In this document: positions 38,355-48,070 of the stretch, in pieces
Layout of the letters: each line of letters begins with the position of its first letter
Position numbering within the stretch: position 1 is the stretch's first letter
Origin: Marinomonas sargassi
GTDB taxonomy: Bacteria; Pseudomonadota; Gammaproteobacteria; Pseudomonadales; Marinomonadaceae
Length of the DNA stretch: 64,000 nt
Direction of reading: 5' to 3'
Assembly: GCF_025716875.1 (NCBI RefSeq)
Contig: NZ_JAOVZB010000004.1
Span: 124,001-188,000, forward strand
Notes under the pieces: generated by a model
Told to the model about the DNA's origin: nothing
Seen by the model: only the letters and a program-made list of their open reading frames with translations
The model's database searches: none
Program-made: the position numbers and the translations under genes

Positions 38355-38891
38355 CTACCACAAGCTTGGGTCATTTAACGCTTCTACACATGCTGTCTCA
38401 CCAACCATAGTATGAATTTCTGAGCCATTAAGTGCTTGTGCAAGCCACCCCATTGGCTGGCTTAAAGAGCAAGGGGCTTTAACAATATTTTCACTTATTG
38501 GCTCAAAGCCCGTCTTGCAATAATAACTTGGATCACCGTAAGTGAAAGCTAAATGAACACCTAACGATTTGAGGTGATCCAAACCGTATCGGATGAGTTT
38601 TTGACCAATACCTGTACCTTGCACATTTGTTAAAACGGCAACCGGCGACAAAATAAATGCTTCCTGTCCACTAGGTACAGTTAAACGGCTAAAGAATATG
38701 CAGCCAATAACCCCACCATTATCTTCAGCCACACAGCCTATTAAATCTTCAGGCTTGGTAGTTGTTATTAAATTGCTAACAAAATCAGCGATAACTTGAC
38801 CATCCTCTTCGCTCTCAGATGCAGAGAAAACGCGCTTAAAAAGGTCAATAACCTCGTAAAATTGGGACTCATCAAATAGTGATAACTTCAT
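38355..38891 (-). CDS. GNAT-family N-acetyltransferase
   Basis: 178 aa. LSPVAVLTNVQGTGIGQKLIRYGLDHL is motif A, and AFTYGDPSYYCKTGFEPI places it in the YhbS-like group (predicted N-acetyltransferases). A DUF4234-like membrane gene precedes it by 11 bp, so both may be co-transcribed. Confidence 0.87.
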   Translation of the reverse strand: MKLSLFDESQFYEVIDLFKRVFSASESEEDGQVIADFVSNLITTTKPEDLIGCVAEDNGGVIGCIFFSRLTVPSGQEAFILSPVAVLTNVQGTGIGQKLIRYGLDHLKSLGVHLAFTYGDPSYYCKTGFEPISENIVKAPCSLSQPMGWLAQALNGSEIHTMVGETACVEALNDPSLW

Positions 38892-38902
38892 TTTATTTAA
38901 CC

Positions 38903-39484
38903 CTATACCGCTTGAGCTGCAAAACTATTCAATAAGCCAACAATCGCTAACAACCAGTACAAAGCACCAACTAGCAGCCACGCATAATTTAACAACGTCA
39001 GCTTATTATTTTCACTGGCAAGGACATCGTTGCTTGCATAATTGGCTAGTGATTGAGCCTGATATAAGCACCAAGATGCGATTGGTAAAGCTATAAAGCC
39101 AAAAAGAGAAATCATTGTTAACCCACGACCATCACCATTAATTATGGCGCCGATATAACCAATGACACCTATAACAACATATATGGTCGCTAATGATCGT
39201 ATACTTCGTGGATACTCTCCCGTCTTTTGGTGATACTTTTTTTCAAATAAAGAAAATAAAGCATGAGTAAAAAAGATACTAAATATAGCCTTCATGATGG
39301 GTATCAATTTTTTGTTGCCACTTGTTTTGTAGAGGCTCCAATGTTTATAAAACCAATAGAGGGAATAGATCCCGAATGTCCCGAAGTACATTATCAAAAA
39401 TTTTTTTGTAGAAACGGAATAAAACTCCATGCCACTTTCTTGCTCCGTTTCTTGTGACTCTACTTGTTCAACCTCTGTTTCCAT
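38903..39484 (-). CDS. Multi-span membrane protein, DUF4234-like
   Basis: 193 aa with four or five transmembrane helices and a conserved-looking first segment FYSVSTKKFLIMYFGTFGIYSLYWFYKHW. This start matches small uncharacterised membrane proteins with an aromatic 'YWFY..W' motif. Function unknown. ATG preceded by AGAGG at moderate spacing. Confidence 0.65.
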   Translation of the reverse strand: METEVEQVESQETEQESGMEFYSVSTKKFLIMYFGTFGIYSLYWFYKHWSLYKTSGNKKLIPIMKAIFSIFFTHALFSLFEKKYHQKTGEYPRSIRSLATIYVVIGVIGYIGAIINGDGRGLTMISLFGFIALPIASWCLYQAQSLANYASNDVLASENNKLTLLNYAWLLVGALYWLLAIVGLLNSFAAQAV

Positions 39485-39573
39485 TACGACCTCTGGATGG
39501 ATATATAAATAGTATTTAAAGAGTAAAACTTCAGGTAATTATACGGGTAGTTCGCTTGAAGGTTAGGCCTTTC

Positions 39574-39975
39574 TTAGAGAAAAGCGCCCATACTTAAACG
39601 CTCTTCAACGCTAAATCCTAATGACTCATAAAATGCTGCTACTTGAGTGTTAGTTACACGAATTTGAAGGTTAACTTTAATACAACCTAACTCCTTTAAC
39701 GCTGCCATGGCATGTTTTACAAGTTCGGCACCAGTACCATTTCGCCTATGCTCTTTATAGACAGCAACCGCATATAACCAACCACGATGACCATCGTAAC
39801 CTGCCATACAAGCACCTACGATTTTCCCATTGCTTTCTGCCACGAAAACCAAGTCGTCTACTTCAAGCTTTGCACGTAAAACAGCGGCTGGCTCATTATG
39901 AGGTGGATCATCAGGGAATACCGTTTCCCATAATTGAATTAAAGCATCCCTGTCATTGGATTCGAACTTTCTCAT
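39574..39975 (-). CDS. YpeA-like GNAT acetyltransferase
   Basis: 133 aa starting MRKFESNDRDA. GAELVKHAMAALKELGCIKVNLQI and CMAGYDGHRGWLYAVAV match E. coli YpeA in order and spacing. Two further Met codons lie up to 18 bp upstream (39981 and 39993). I chose the one that aligns with the YpeA N-terminus; the choice is not certain. Substrate unknown. Confidence 0.82.
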   Translation of the reverse strand: MRKFESNDRDALIQLWETVFPDDPPHNEPAAVLRAKLEVDDLVFVAESNGKIVGACMAGYDGHRGWLYAVAVYKEHRRNGTGAELVKHAMAALKELGCIKVNLQIRVTNTQVAAFYESLGFSVEERLSMGAFL

Positions 39976-40049
39976 TTTCATAAATTGTCTCAATGGTAGA
40001 TAACGCCACGGTTAAGATTCAAGTATTCGCAATGGCTCATTTAAATTAA

Positions 40050-41132
40050 TCACTCACCTGGTGTTGGCACATCGCTCTTGCTGACTTGCTGTTTCTCTGC
40101 GATCTCACTAGCCCACTCTTTGTCAGAAACGCATGCTTCGATGCCTGTCTGCTCCTTACCTTTTGATGGTGTAAAAGAGAGACGCGTCAACAGGGGGAAA
40201 TGGTCTGAACCTATCGAGGGCAGACGCTTTATGTCCTGCAATGTGAAGTGTTTACTGTGAAATAAATGATCCAGCGGCCAGCGCACAATCGGATAGTCGG
40301 CGTGAAAAGTATTGAATATCCCCCGTCCGACACGTGGGTCTAATAAACCGCTCATTTTACGAAACAGCCTAGTGGTAGCAGACCAAGCAACATCATTGAG
40401 ATCCCCAGTAACAATCACAGGTAAATCACTCTCAGCGACACTTCGAGCCACAATAACTAACTCAGCGTCACGCTGGATGGATTCTGGGTTTTCTGTCGGG
40501 CTTGGCGGTGCAGGATGAAGGAACAGGGCACGAACCTTGTCCCCTGTTCGCAGCTCCAGCGTTGTATGTATTGAGGGAACATCGTCCTCGACTAGATAGC
40601 TGATTTCTTGGTCATCCAACGGCAACCGAGAAAAAACATGCATCCCATAAAGATTATCGAGTGGACACTTAATCGTGTACGGCATTTCAGCTTCTAATAC
40701 CTCAAGCTTCTCTTCCCACCACTTGTCGGACTCCAAAGTTACAAGCACATCGGGTTGGTGGTGTTTAACTAACTCGATAAGCGCTTCCGAGTTACGGTTT
40801 GTGGTTAGTACATTCGAGGTAAGCACACTGATCTGATTATCAGTATTGTGGTTTATGGATGTTTTTACCTCTTTAGACCAAAAAAACGTATAAGGTAAAA
40901 TCCAGAACAACTGCCACATCAAACAAAGAGCCGTTATGACAATTAATATTGGAGTGATGAGCCACTCATCGTCTAGCAAAAGCAATTGGGCAACCAGCAA
41001 CACACTTGAGACAGCGGTAAACTGTAAACGAGGAAAATCCATCCCCCTAATCACCCAATGGGAAAGTCGTAATAAAGGCAGTAGTGTCACTAGAAGAACA
41101 AACAGTGTGGAGGCTATGAGTATGGCTAACAT
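40050..41132 (-). CDS. Membrane-anchored endonuclease/exonuclease/phosphatase protein
   Basis: 360 aa. Three transmembrane helices occupy ~1-85; the rest is an EEP domain with SVLTSNVLTTN at its start, VTLESDKWWEE, the metal-site segment VIVTGDLNDVAWS and the terminal GSDHFPLLTRLSF containing the catalytic His. Similar proteins are phosphodiesterases or nucleases of unknown in vivo substrate at the membrane. Confidence 0.87.
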   Translation of the reverse strand: MLAILIASTLFVLLVTLLPLLRLSHWVIRGMDFPRLQFTAVSSVLLVAQLLLLDDEWLITPILIVITALCLMWQLFWILPYTFFWSKEVKTSINHNTDNQISVLTSNVLTTNRNSEALIELVKHHQPDVLVTLESDKWWEEKLEVLEAEMPYTIKCPLDNLYGMHVFSRLPLDDQEISYLVEDDVPSIHTTLELRTGDKVRALFLHPAPPSPTENPESIQRDAELVIVARSVAESDLPVIVTGDLNDVAWSATTRLFRKMSGLLDPRVGRGIFNTFHADYPIVRWPLDHLFHSKHFTLQDIKRLPSIGSDHFPLLTRLSFTPSKGKEQTGIEACVSDKEWASEIAEKQQVSKSDVPTPGE

Positions 41133-41341
41133 TTAAGCTCTGGCTTTTAATCATCGGTAAACAAAAGTTAACCCATTAAAGACTGTAAATCCATAGCCTA
41201 GCCTCATACTCGCAATCGAAGCGAAGGCTCATACATATACACCCATACATTAAAGATTTGCGATTTTAATTAGCTTTAAATATTAGAACAATCTAATATA
41301 TCAGACAAACATAATCAAGTAATCACAGGGGAAACAGCAAC

Positions 41342-41674
41342 ATGATACGCACACAAATTACAGAGCAATATTCAGTGTCTGAGCAAATAACGTTAGACGA
41401 CCTTAACACTCTCGCTGCAGCCGGTATTTCCTTAATTGTTTGTAACCGCCCAGACAAAGAAGAGGAAAACCAACTCGCTTTTGCTGACATAGCCCAACGG
41501 GCCCAAGAGTTAAACATTAAGGCAGTCCACATTCCTTTTGCTGGCGGTCAAATGCAAGCATCGGATGTCACCTCTTTTAAACAAGCCATAAAAGGCGCGG
41601 ACAAAATCCATGGTTACTGTCGAACAGGAAAACGCGCTAGCAGCATATGGGAAGCGGCTAACACAGAGGTGTAA
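41342..41674 (+). CDS. TIGR01244/BLH-like sulfur-transfer-phosphatase fold protein
   Basis: 110 aa. The P-loop HGYCRTGKRAS carries the CxxGxR-type active site of the DUF442/TIGR01244 group (Cys and Arg present), and SLIVCNRPDKEEENQ is the typical early strand-loop. Members are predicted cysteine phosphatases; BLH domains act in sulfide signalling. Stands alone, with its own terminator. Confidence 0.85.
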   Translation: MIRTQITEQYSVSEQITLDDLNTLAAAGISLIVCNRPDKEEENQLAFADIAQRAQELNIKAVHIPFAGGQMQASDVTSFKQAIKGADKIHGYCRTGKRASSIWEAANTEV

Positions 41675-41693
41675 TCATGCTTGGGTAGAGATA

Positions 41694-41732
41694 AAAAAAT
41701 ACCTCCAGACTTTAAAAATAAGGAGGTATTTT
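41694..41732. terminator. Terminator after TIGR01244-type gene
   Basis: AAAATACCTCC and GGAGGTATTTT form a perfect 11-bp stem with A/T runs at both ends; it can serve both this gene and the convergent CBS gene. Confidence 0.85.
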
Positions 41733-41765
41733 ATCTCTTAAAAAAGATCATTTGATTCGTTTTTA

Positions 41766-42359
41766 TTAAGCGGCTTTCAATCTTTTTGATTGAAATTTTT
41801 GCCCCAAAATCGCACTTCGATAGGTACTTGCAAAACTAGAAAAAGCCACATCAACATCTAATCTAAGTTGGCGAACAATATCGTTAGATGAGATCAGACC
41901 GCGAATGGTGTTGCTGTCTTCATCAATCACTAACAAGTGCTGAAGAGGGTTTTCTCTTTGGCTCAATAAAAGAGATTCAATATCTGAGTTTTTCAATGAG
42001 TTATAAGAAAGCGCAATCAGCTCTTCTTTTGGCCTCATTAGGTCTGCAACCATGAGTTCTGATCTTTTATAGCCTTCTGCAACACGCTTAATAAGCGCAT
42101 CTTCAGATAAGTCTTCAAGACTGATAATCCCAACAAAGTGGTTATATTCATCAACAACAATCTTCATCCGCACATGTTCTTTTTTCATTAGTTTCACTAA
42201 TACATCTGCACGTGTGTTGGTTTCAATGACCCTTGGGCCAGCTGTCTTGAAATCGGTAAAAACGGTCAACGCTGAAGAATAAATATTGATGCCTTCAACC
42301 ACAGTAGGCCAAGTAAGTTCGTTAACGCTTTTTGTAGACACATAAGTCAATTTTTTCAT
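41766..42359 (-). CDS. Tandem CBS-domain protein
   Basis: 197 aa. Two CBS motifs are visible: VLVKLMKKEHVRMKIVVDEYNHFVGIISLEDLSED (about 53-88) and the second around DIESLLLSQRENPLQHLLVIDEDSNTIRGLISSNDIVRQL (about 125-165). CBS pairs bind adenosine nucleotides. No partner domain is attached. A small exported protein precedes it by 35 bp. Confidence 0.87.
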   Translation of the reverse strand: MKKLTYVSTKSVNELTWPTVVEGINIYSSALTVFTDFKTAGPRVIETNTRADVLVKLMKKEHVRMKIVVDEYNHFVGIISLEDLSEDALIKRVAEGYKRSELMVADLMRPKEELIALSYNSLKNSDIESLLLSQRENPLQHLLVIDEDSNTIRGLISSNDIVRQLRLDVDVAFSSFASTYRSAILGQKFQSKRLKAA

Positions 42360-42394
42360 GATAAATCTCCAATAATAAATAAAAAGTGATTGGG

Positions 42395-42703
42395 TTATAT
42401 CAATGAAAAAGGAGGGGCTCTCGGACTAATGCTTTGGTAAGTTTTGTTGTGTGCTGGAACCGTATACCCAACAAAAATATGAGGCGAAGAAGTAGAAGAT
42501 ACTTCTCGAATGAATACATTAAACGCAAGGTCGTTATTGTCTAAATCTTCGTCTTGGTCATCAGCAACAACTTTATCAAGGAGTTTTTCTACAACAGGTT
42601 CTAACCAATGAAGCTGACTCACCTCTTGAGCACTGGCGTGTTGAGATATCGTCATTAAAGACGATAACACCACAGCAATGATCATAAGAAATTGAGTTTT
42701 CAT
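42395..42703 (-). CDS. Small exported protein of unknown function
   Basis: 102 aa with signal peptide of about 25 residues (…SQHASA). The mature part is acidic in the middle (ADDQDEDLDNNDLAFN) and ends in a Pro/Ser-rich tail. Not recognised. It is 35 bp upstream of the CBS gene on the same strand, so they may form an operon. Confidence 0.6.
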   Translation of the reverse strand: MKTQFLMIIAVVLSSLMTISQHASAQEVSQLHWLEPVVEKLLDKVVADDQDEDLDNNDLAFNVFIREVSSTSSPHIFVGYTVPAHNKTYQSISPRAPPFSLI

Positions 42704-43056
42704 GGCAGTAACTAGGCTTTCCCTTAACTGATTAATTTACCTTGATATATTGAATATATGCCTGTTATTTTTTAAATCCAGTGTTTTTCTATAAATGACC
42801 TTTTTTTCCACTATTTCAATCTCTACTTCCAATAGGTTTTGAAATGGAAGGCTGACCAAAGCACATAGCTTAGCCTCTAAAATCGGTGTTTAGCTAAATT
42901 CCAACAACACTGGTGACAGTTACCCGAACAAGGCTCCTCTTGGGTTTAAAAAGAGGCGTTCTAGGCTAATTTGAACTTTTCTAGATCTTAATTGAGTGCA
43001 TCCTTATCCATGAGGAAGCACTCAATTAAGTAGAGATTTCACTCGCTTTAGTATTT
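42704..43056. other. Gene-free region with a hairpin
   Basis: No ORF of note. CTTAATTGAGTGC (42987-42999) and GCACTCAATTAAG (43018-43030) form a perfect 13-bp stem with an 18-nt loop, 27 bp past the amidohydrolase stop on the minus strand. There is no T-run, so it may be a terminator with Rho or an RNA 3'-end stabiliser. Confidence 0.5.
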
Positions 43057-44661
43057 CTAGTCCATACTAGCTTGTGAATACACGACTTTACCGCCCGTCA
43101 TGGTAAGCAATGGCATTAACTCAGAAATCTCATTTTCCTCAACCGTCAAATAGTCCTTATCCAACACGACTAAATCAGCTAGTTTGCCAACTTCAAGGGA
43201 GCCAATGTGTTGCTCCATAAAAAGCAACTCAGCGTTATTTCGCGTGTGTGCAATCAAGGCCTGCTCTCGGCTAACTCGTTGATCTTCACCCCACGTTGCT
43301 TTAGCTGCGACGTTGGTACCAGCAACCACCCACTCAAGAGTTATAAAAGGTTGATATGGCGCAACGATACCTGCATCAGAGCCTAACCCCCAAAGAGCAC
43401 CAGAGTTTGCAATACTACCAATTCGAGGGGAATCAAATATCTGCACACTCATACGGGCTTGATTGTGCACAGCGAAGGCAATACCAAGCTCCGCCGCCCG
43501 AGCAATATCTTCGTCTTTCATCCCATTAACATGGGCAAAAGTCCAACGAAGGTCTTTTACAGTCGGAACCTCAACTGCGATATCTTCCACTAGGTCGAGA
43601 TACTGTTCTGCCATTACTTGGCTCATAACATGTTCATGAACCGGCCAGCCGTTACGAGCAGCGGCAAATGAAATCTGTGTAAATGGCCCCCAAACTTCTT
43701 CCTTCCACTGACTTTTGTTCCTTGGGTTATCTGTAACAGGTGAATAGATGTGCTCTCCTAACCCCAGCAAACCAAACTGCTCATCATTTGAACGAGGCAA
43801 TATGCTGTCAGATTCGATCATTTTTAACGCACTCTCTGTGGACTTCGCATCACGAGCGTTGTAACGCAATGTATGGAAAACCCGCAACGGCATATCACCA
43901 CTTTCAGCAAAGTCTTCAAGTGCACCAAGATCACCTTCAGAAGGTCGACCAACATCATAGACGGTAGTCAGCCCGACACGATTAAGCTCTTTCATGTATG
44001 TACGGATTGCATTCTCGTCAGAGCGCTTATTGCGCCAGCTAACAAGATTAATGAACTCGCCTACTGTGTCACGTCCTTTGACTTGAGCCTGACCACCATT
44101 CTCCACTTCCGCCAGTTCAAACGCTTTGCTATTGGCAAAGCCTTCAGAGTAGCCGCGCATCAAGAAAAGCGGATTGTCCGGTGCAATTTCATCAAGTTCT
44201 TGCAAACTAAACCCAGCATTGTCATCGAGAAACTGCTCATAGCTCCAGCCCCCCATTACAGTGATCCACTTGCCTGACTCCAGTTGCTTTGCTCTATCAC
44301 GGATTTTCTTCATCGCCTCAGTCCGTGATTCTATACCGTCGAGACGGACTTCCGACTTGAAGTTCCAAACACCTCGAATAAAATGAAGGTGGTTATCAAT
44401 AAGCCCGGGGATGACCGTTTTACCTTTGAGATCAATAAGCTTTGTCTGATCGCCAATCAAAGGTTCTGTCATAGCGTTACTACCCACAGCCACGATTCGT
44501 CCGTCACGAATAGCCAAACTCTGAGCAATACTAAAATCCTCATCAACCGTTAAAATTTTTCCATTGATAAACAGCGTATCAGCAATTTTCGCAGACTCGC
44601 TGTTAGCACTCACGCTCATAGTCATAAGCGTGAGCAAGGTAAATAGGGCTAGTTTCTTCAT
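43057..44661 (-). CDS. Exported amidohydrolase, YtcJ-like (amidohydrolase 3)
   Basis: 534 aa with signal peptide MKKLALFTLLTLMTMSVSANS. The TIM-barrel metal motifs are PGLIDNHLHFIRG (HxH), HEHVMS, TFAHVNG and GSDAGIVAP, with the beta-sandwich at both ends (LFINGKILTVDEDF and LADLVVLDKDYL). Such enzymes cleave amide bonds of small molecules; the periplasmic location is notable. The ATG at 44661 has AGGAA 9 nt upstream and begins the signal peptide; an upstream in-frame Met at 44700 does not. Confidence 0.88.
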   Translation of the reverse strand: MKKLALFTLLTLMTMSVSANSESAKIADTLFINGKILTVDEDFSIAQSLAIRDGRIVAVGSNAMTEPLIGDQTKLIDLKGKTVIPGLIDNHLHFIRGVWNFKSEVRLDGIESRTEAMKKIRDRAKQLESGKWITVMGGWSYEQFLDDNAGFSLQELDEIAPDNPLFLMRGYSEGFANSKAFELAEVENGGQAQVKGRDTVGEFINLVSWRNKRSDENAIRTYMKELNRVGLTTVYDVGRPSEGDLGALEDFAESGDMPLRVFHTLRYNARDAKSTESALKMIESDSILPRSNDEQFGLLGLGEHIYSPVTDNPRNKSQWKEEVWGPFTQISFAAARNGWPVHEHVMSQVMAEQYLDLVEDIAVEVPTVKDLRWTFAHVNGMKDEDIARAAELGIAFAVHNQARMSVQIFDSPRIGSIANSGALWGLGSDAGIVAPYQPFITLEWVVAGTNVAAKATWGEDQRVSREQALIAHTRNNAELLFMEQHIGSLEVGKLADLVVLDKDYLTVEENEISELMPLLTMTGGKVVYSQASMD

Positions 44662-45275
44662 CTTATAATTTCCTATTATAAATAATTGGGGGGCAGTCAT
44701 TCATATTAGGAAACCAGCTTCTGCAAACAATAAAATTTACATTACTTTAAGATTGGGTCAAAAAGTCAGCTGAATGAGAACTTGTATCTAAGTGATGGTA
44801 TAAAAAAGCCAGAATAGCTATCGTAGCTAAGATGAAATAACCAAAAGCCAATTTCGGCGTAAAAAGAAATTAACCAAACAATAAAATTAGGTAAAACTAC
44901 AACACAGAAAATTGCATACTAAATATCAATTTCTATAAAAACCTCCTTATATAATATTTAACCTAAATCTAACCAAATTTATTTATCAATAAATTTAATT
45001 AGGGTCGCTATATATGATATGTTTTTTATATTGTGTTTTATAAAATAAAAAACAGCCTATTTTAATTAAAATCCAGTATTATTTATTAGTCGATAAAACC
45101 AGTAATTAATTGATATATAAAGATAAAAAAATAAAGTCATTTGATAATACAAATATTTTCATTCCAACACCTTCTCTTCGCTTTTTTACTAAACTATGAT
45201 GATATTGTTGCGGTATTAAATATAAAAATACTCCGTAGCAATAACGTAAACAAAAAATGCTAATAGGAAAAAGAT
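44662..45275. other. AT-rich spacer before alginate lyase
   Basis: About 610 bp, strongly AT-rich, with no convincing gene. It must contain the amidohydrolase and alginate-lyase promoters; none is clear enough to call. A 60-codon minus-strand frame at 45106-45288 overlaps the lyase start and has no coding features. Confidence 0.4.
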
Positions 45276-46334
45276 ATGCGCCATCCAAAAAAAATAATAG
45301 GCATAATGATCAGTACTCTAACCACTACAGGCTATTGTTTAGCAAGTGAAGCACCGACAATGGTCCCTGCTGATAAATTCGATCTAACGAATTGGAAGAT
45401 TACTTTACCTTTAGACGCGGATAAAAACGGAAAAATAGACGAAATAAAAGTAAAGGCCATCCAAACCTACTCTCACCCAGATTTCTTTTATTTAGATGCT
45501 AATGGCGATATGGTTTTCGCGGCGTCCAATAAAGCTAAAACCACCTCAAATTCTTCAAATACTCGAAGCGAGCTACGCCAGATGTCCCGCGGCATGAACA
45601 CCAGCTTTGGCACAAAATCTCGGCAAAATAATTTCGCCCTTGAAGCAAATAAGCAGGGCTTGATTTTTGGCGGGAAAATGAACGCGACACTAAAAGTAAA
45701 CCACGTTTCAATGAACGCAGGTTACCCAGAGAAACCACCCGCTTATTCAGTGGTAGTAGGGCAAATTCACGCCCTTAAGGATAAGAAGAAAGTAGCAGAA
45801 AACAGAGGTTTTGGTTTCGGTAATGAGCCTCTAAAAATTTACTATAAAAAGTGGCCGAATCATAAATACGGCTCTGTCTTTTGGAATTACGAGCGTAACT
45901 TAGCAAAGGCAGACCCAGATCGTGCTGATGTTGTTTACCCTGTTTGGGGGAATACATGGTTGGATAAAACAGAACCTGTCGATACTGGTATCGCGTTAGG
46001 TGAAGAGTTTAGCTATGAAGTGAATGTACATGGCAACATAATGCACCTAACCTTCTCTGCTCCCAATAAAGACACGGTTAAATACTCTATAAGCTTAGCC
46101 GACAATATAGACCCATACGGTAAAGTTGACCCTAAAGGCAACCCTAATGGTTACGCCGAAGACCTTCTGTATTTCAAAGCTGGCGCTTATAACCAGTGTA
46201 GTAATAAAGATGCTGAAGGTATGTGGTATGCCGCTTGTCCGGGGACTGGAGACTGGGAAACAGACAAAGCAGACGGTAACTATGTTAGCGCCACTTTCTC
46301 TGAACTTATTTTAAGTGAATCAACCCAACCTTAG
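45276..46334 (+). CDS. Alginate lyase, polysaccharide lyase family 7
   Basis: 352 aa with a signal peptide (about 1-24). The three PL7 hallmarks are present: RSELR at 97-101, QIH at 163-165 and YFKAGAYNQ at 299-307, which supply the catalytic Arg, His and Tyr. It cleaves alginate by beta-elimination outside the cytoplasm. Ile in QIH is often associated with poly-G or poly-MG preference (family knowledge). A single gene with AGGA upstream of the ATG and a terminator at 46367-46408; no other alginate genes nearby. Confidence 0.94.
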   Translation: MRHPKKIIGIMISTLTTTGYCLASEAPTMVPADKFDLTNWKITLPLDADKNGKIDEIKVKAIQTYSHPDFFYLDANGDMVFAASNKAKTTSNSSNTRSELRQMSRGMNTSFGTKSRQNNFALEANKQGLIFGGKMNATLKVNHVSMNAGYPEKPPAYSVVVGQIHALKDKKKVAENRGFGFGNEPLKIYYKKWPNHKYGSVFWNYERNLAKADPDRADVVYPVWGNTWLDKTEPVDTGIALGEEFSYEVNVHGNIMHLTFSAPNKDTVKYSISLADNIDPYGKVDPKGNPNGYAEDLLYFKAGAYNQCSNKDAEGMWYAACPGTGDWETDKADGNYVSATFSELILSESTQP

Positions 46335-46366
46335 CTTTAAAAACCTAATTTTAAAGTCTATACAAC

Positions 46367-46408
46367 TAAAACAGCTTCTCCTTTTTCAGAGGATGAAGCT
46401 GTTTTTTT
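46367..46408 (+). terminator. Terminator after alginate lyase
   Basis: AAAACAGCTTC pairs with GAAGCTGTTTT across a 16-nt loop, followed by further Ts. Confidence 0.85.
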
Positions 46409-46879
46409 GTCTTAACTGTGAATATTAAAAACCTTAAAATAATCAAGGTAACTCATACGAGTGTTTGAAAAAGAAGATACCTCAGAGAAATAAGCACAGC
46501 TAGCCTTTTAGCATTTCATAAGGGCTTTGCCACCCTTTTAACGTATGACCTGATTCAGGGTGACCATATAACTTCATATCACTTTCTTCACGAAAAATTA
46601 ACACGGCATACCGTGTCATGGGATTGCCTAGAAGGGGTTTATCGCCTGAATCTATGAGGGCTCTTGAAGGTTGATATCAGGTACTTTCTCTTTATTGAGA
46701 ACACATGAATTCAGAATAGAAAAGGTGCTAAGGGAGTATTAGAAACCTCTGACGAGGTTTCTCTATGTAAGATTTAATTCGACTCTGACCCCAATTATTC
46801 AGAACCCATGTAAGAGATTCTTCGAAATGCTTCCGATTTAGATCTGAATATTTAATTAGTTCGAATTTCATTTTTGACA
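46409..46879. other. Region between alginate lyase and integron array
   Basis: No clear gene. On the minus strand a frame from 46619 to 46500 encodes 39 aa (MTRYAVLIFREESDMKLYG…GWQSPYEMLKG). The frame stays open for about 20 codons upstream of the Met until a TGA. It has protein-like composition and may be a small gene or the tail of a degraded cassette. The rest shows nothing I can name. Confidence 0.35.
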
Positions 46880-46980
46880 GCTAACGCCCAGCTCAACTGC
46901 GTAGCAAGCTGTCAGTTTTTGTGCGTTTTTTGCACAAAAAGTGACAGTTTACGGAGTCAGATTGCAGCTTTTTGTTACAT
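46880..46980 (-). repeat. attC site 5 (distal end of array)
   Basis: 101 nt. The simple sites are AGCTAAC (46880-46886) and GTTACAT (46974-46980, overlapping the stop codon of the last cassette ORF). The interior contains CTGTCA…TGACAG and TTTTTGTGC…GCACAAAAA, which fold as one long stem. Confidence 0.85.
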
Positions 46981-47928
46981 GGTTTTATCATTCGAAACTA
47001 GCTCTTTAAGCTCTTCAACTGCACTCTCGTTTGGGTCCCAATCGACATCACCTTTCTTTAAGCGTTTCAGTAATTCTGAGATCGAGTTAATTTTATAGGA
47101 TATATTTCTAAGTATCTTAGCTGCCTCTAGTTCTTGGTAACCAGGGGCTCTGTATTCTATTCCAATTTTAGTTACTCGCTCATTTTGTCCATAATGGAAA
47201 TCTTCTGAAGAGCTTTTATTAAGAAGGGACAGCCTTAGGTCTTGAGACTGATCGAAAGATGGTAACAGCTTGGTATAATAACTAATCTCATCTGTCTCTT
47301 TAAACGCTATCTGATAAAGCAAAGATGAATCCACTAGGCTAAATCTATCATTCCATGTTGAATAACCAACAACATCGTTAAATAAACCAGAGATTACGTC
47401 TTTTAAATAATCACAATATTGACCTAATACCACATCATTTTTAAATGATTCAATTTCTAAGGATGCTTTAGAATGGATAAAGCAAAGTAGCACATCAATG
47501 TATACGTTACAGTCTTTCTCAATTCCCCTTATCACTTTTATATTTTCATCCAGATCACCTGTTCTCCAGTGAGAATGACTACTCTTAGATTTTTCGATTC
47601 TGGACTGTAAAGAGATAATTAATTCATTTGACAGTAACGATAAACTCTCAAATTTAGGCAGTTTTATTTGCATATTTGAGTAAGATTTAGATTCTTGCCA
47701 ATAATTGAACACAGAATTGTATTTTTCTCGAATCGATTGTTCAACGTGTTTCTCATGGTTTGAATGAAGAGCCTCGATAACTGGAGAGAAATCAACAAGG
47801 CTACTATGGCCATCACTTACCGGGCGAACCAAATCAAAAAATTCCGGAATTGATAGGCTTTCGGACAAATAACCTATCTGCCCATTCTCACGCCTAAGCC
47901 CTATAAATAATTGTGTTTCTTTAGACAC
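46975..47928 (-). CDS. Cassette 5 protein, unknown function
   Basis: 317 aa, start GTG with AAGGAAAG upstream; the stop lies in the attC core. No signal peptide or membrane helix; rich in Ser, Glu and Leu with long helices in the C-terminal half. Not recognised. The largest cassette gene of the array and the farthest from the cassette promoter, so probably weakly expressed. Confidence 0.7.
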   Translation of the reverse strand: MSKETQLFIGLRRENGQIGYLSESLSIPEFFDLVRPVSDGHSSLVDFSPVIEALHSNHEKHVEQSIREKYNSVFNYWQESKSYSNMQIKLPKFESLSLLSNELIISLQSRIEKSKSSHSHWRTGDLDENIKVIRGIEKDCNVYIDVLLCFIHSKASLEIESFKNDVVLGQYCDYLKDVISGLFNDVVGYSTWNDRFSLVDSSLLYQIAFKETDEISYYTKLLPSFDQSQDLRLSLLNKSSSEDFHYGQNERVTKIGIEYRAPGYQELEAAKILRNISYKINSISELLKRLKKGDVDWDPNESAVEELKELVSNDKTM

Positions 47929-47974
47929 TATCTTTCCTTAAATTCTATGACTGCGGCGCTAAATACATCTAGCC

Positions 47975-48049
47975 ATGTAACGCCCAAATAAGCGGCGCGA
48001 GGAACGAGCGTCCGGCGCCGAAGGTGCGTAGTTAATTTTCTTGTTAAGT
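47975..48049 (-). repeat. attC site 4
   Basis: 75 nt between ATGTAAC (47975-47981) and GTTAAGT (48043-48049), with the GC-rich GGCGC…GCGCC arms typical of a folding attC. Confidence 0.88.
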
Positions 48050-48070
48050 GTTTGACTCTGCAAATTTAAA

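Noticed and set aside
35548..39975. GNAT-rich cluster as a second integron array
   Set aside because: Genes for acetyltransferases are typical of cassettes, but I found no attC-like sites between them.
45106..45288. 60-codon minus-strand frame overlapping the alginate lyase start
   Set aside because: Lies in AT-rich intergenic sequence and overlaps the start of a certain gene; no ribosome site.
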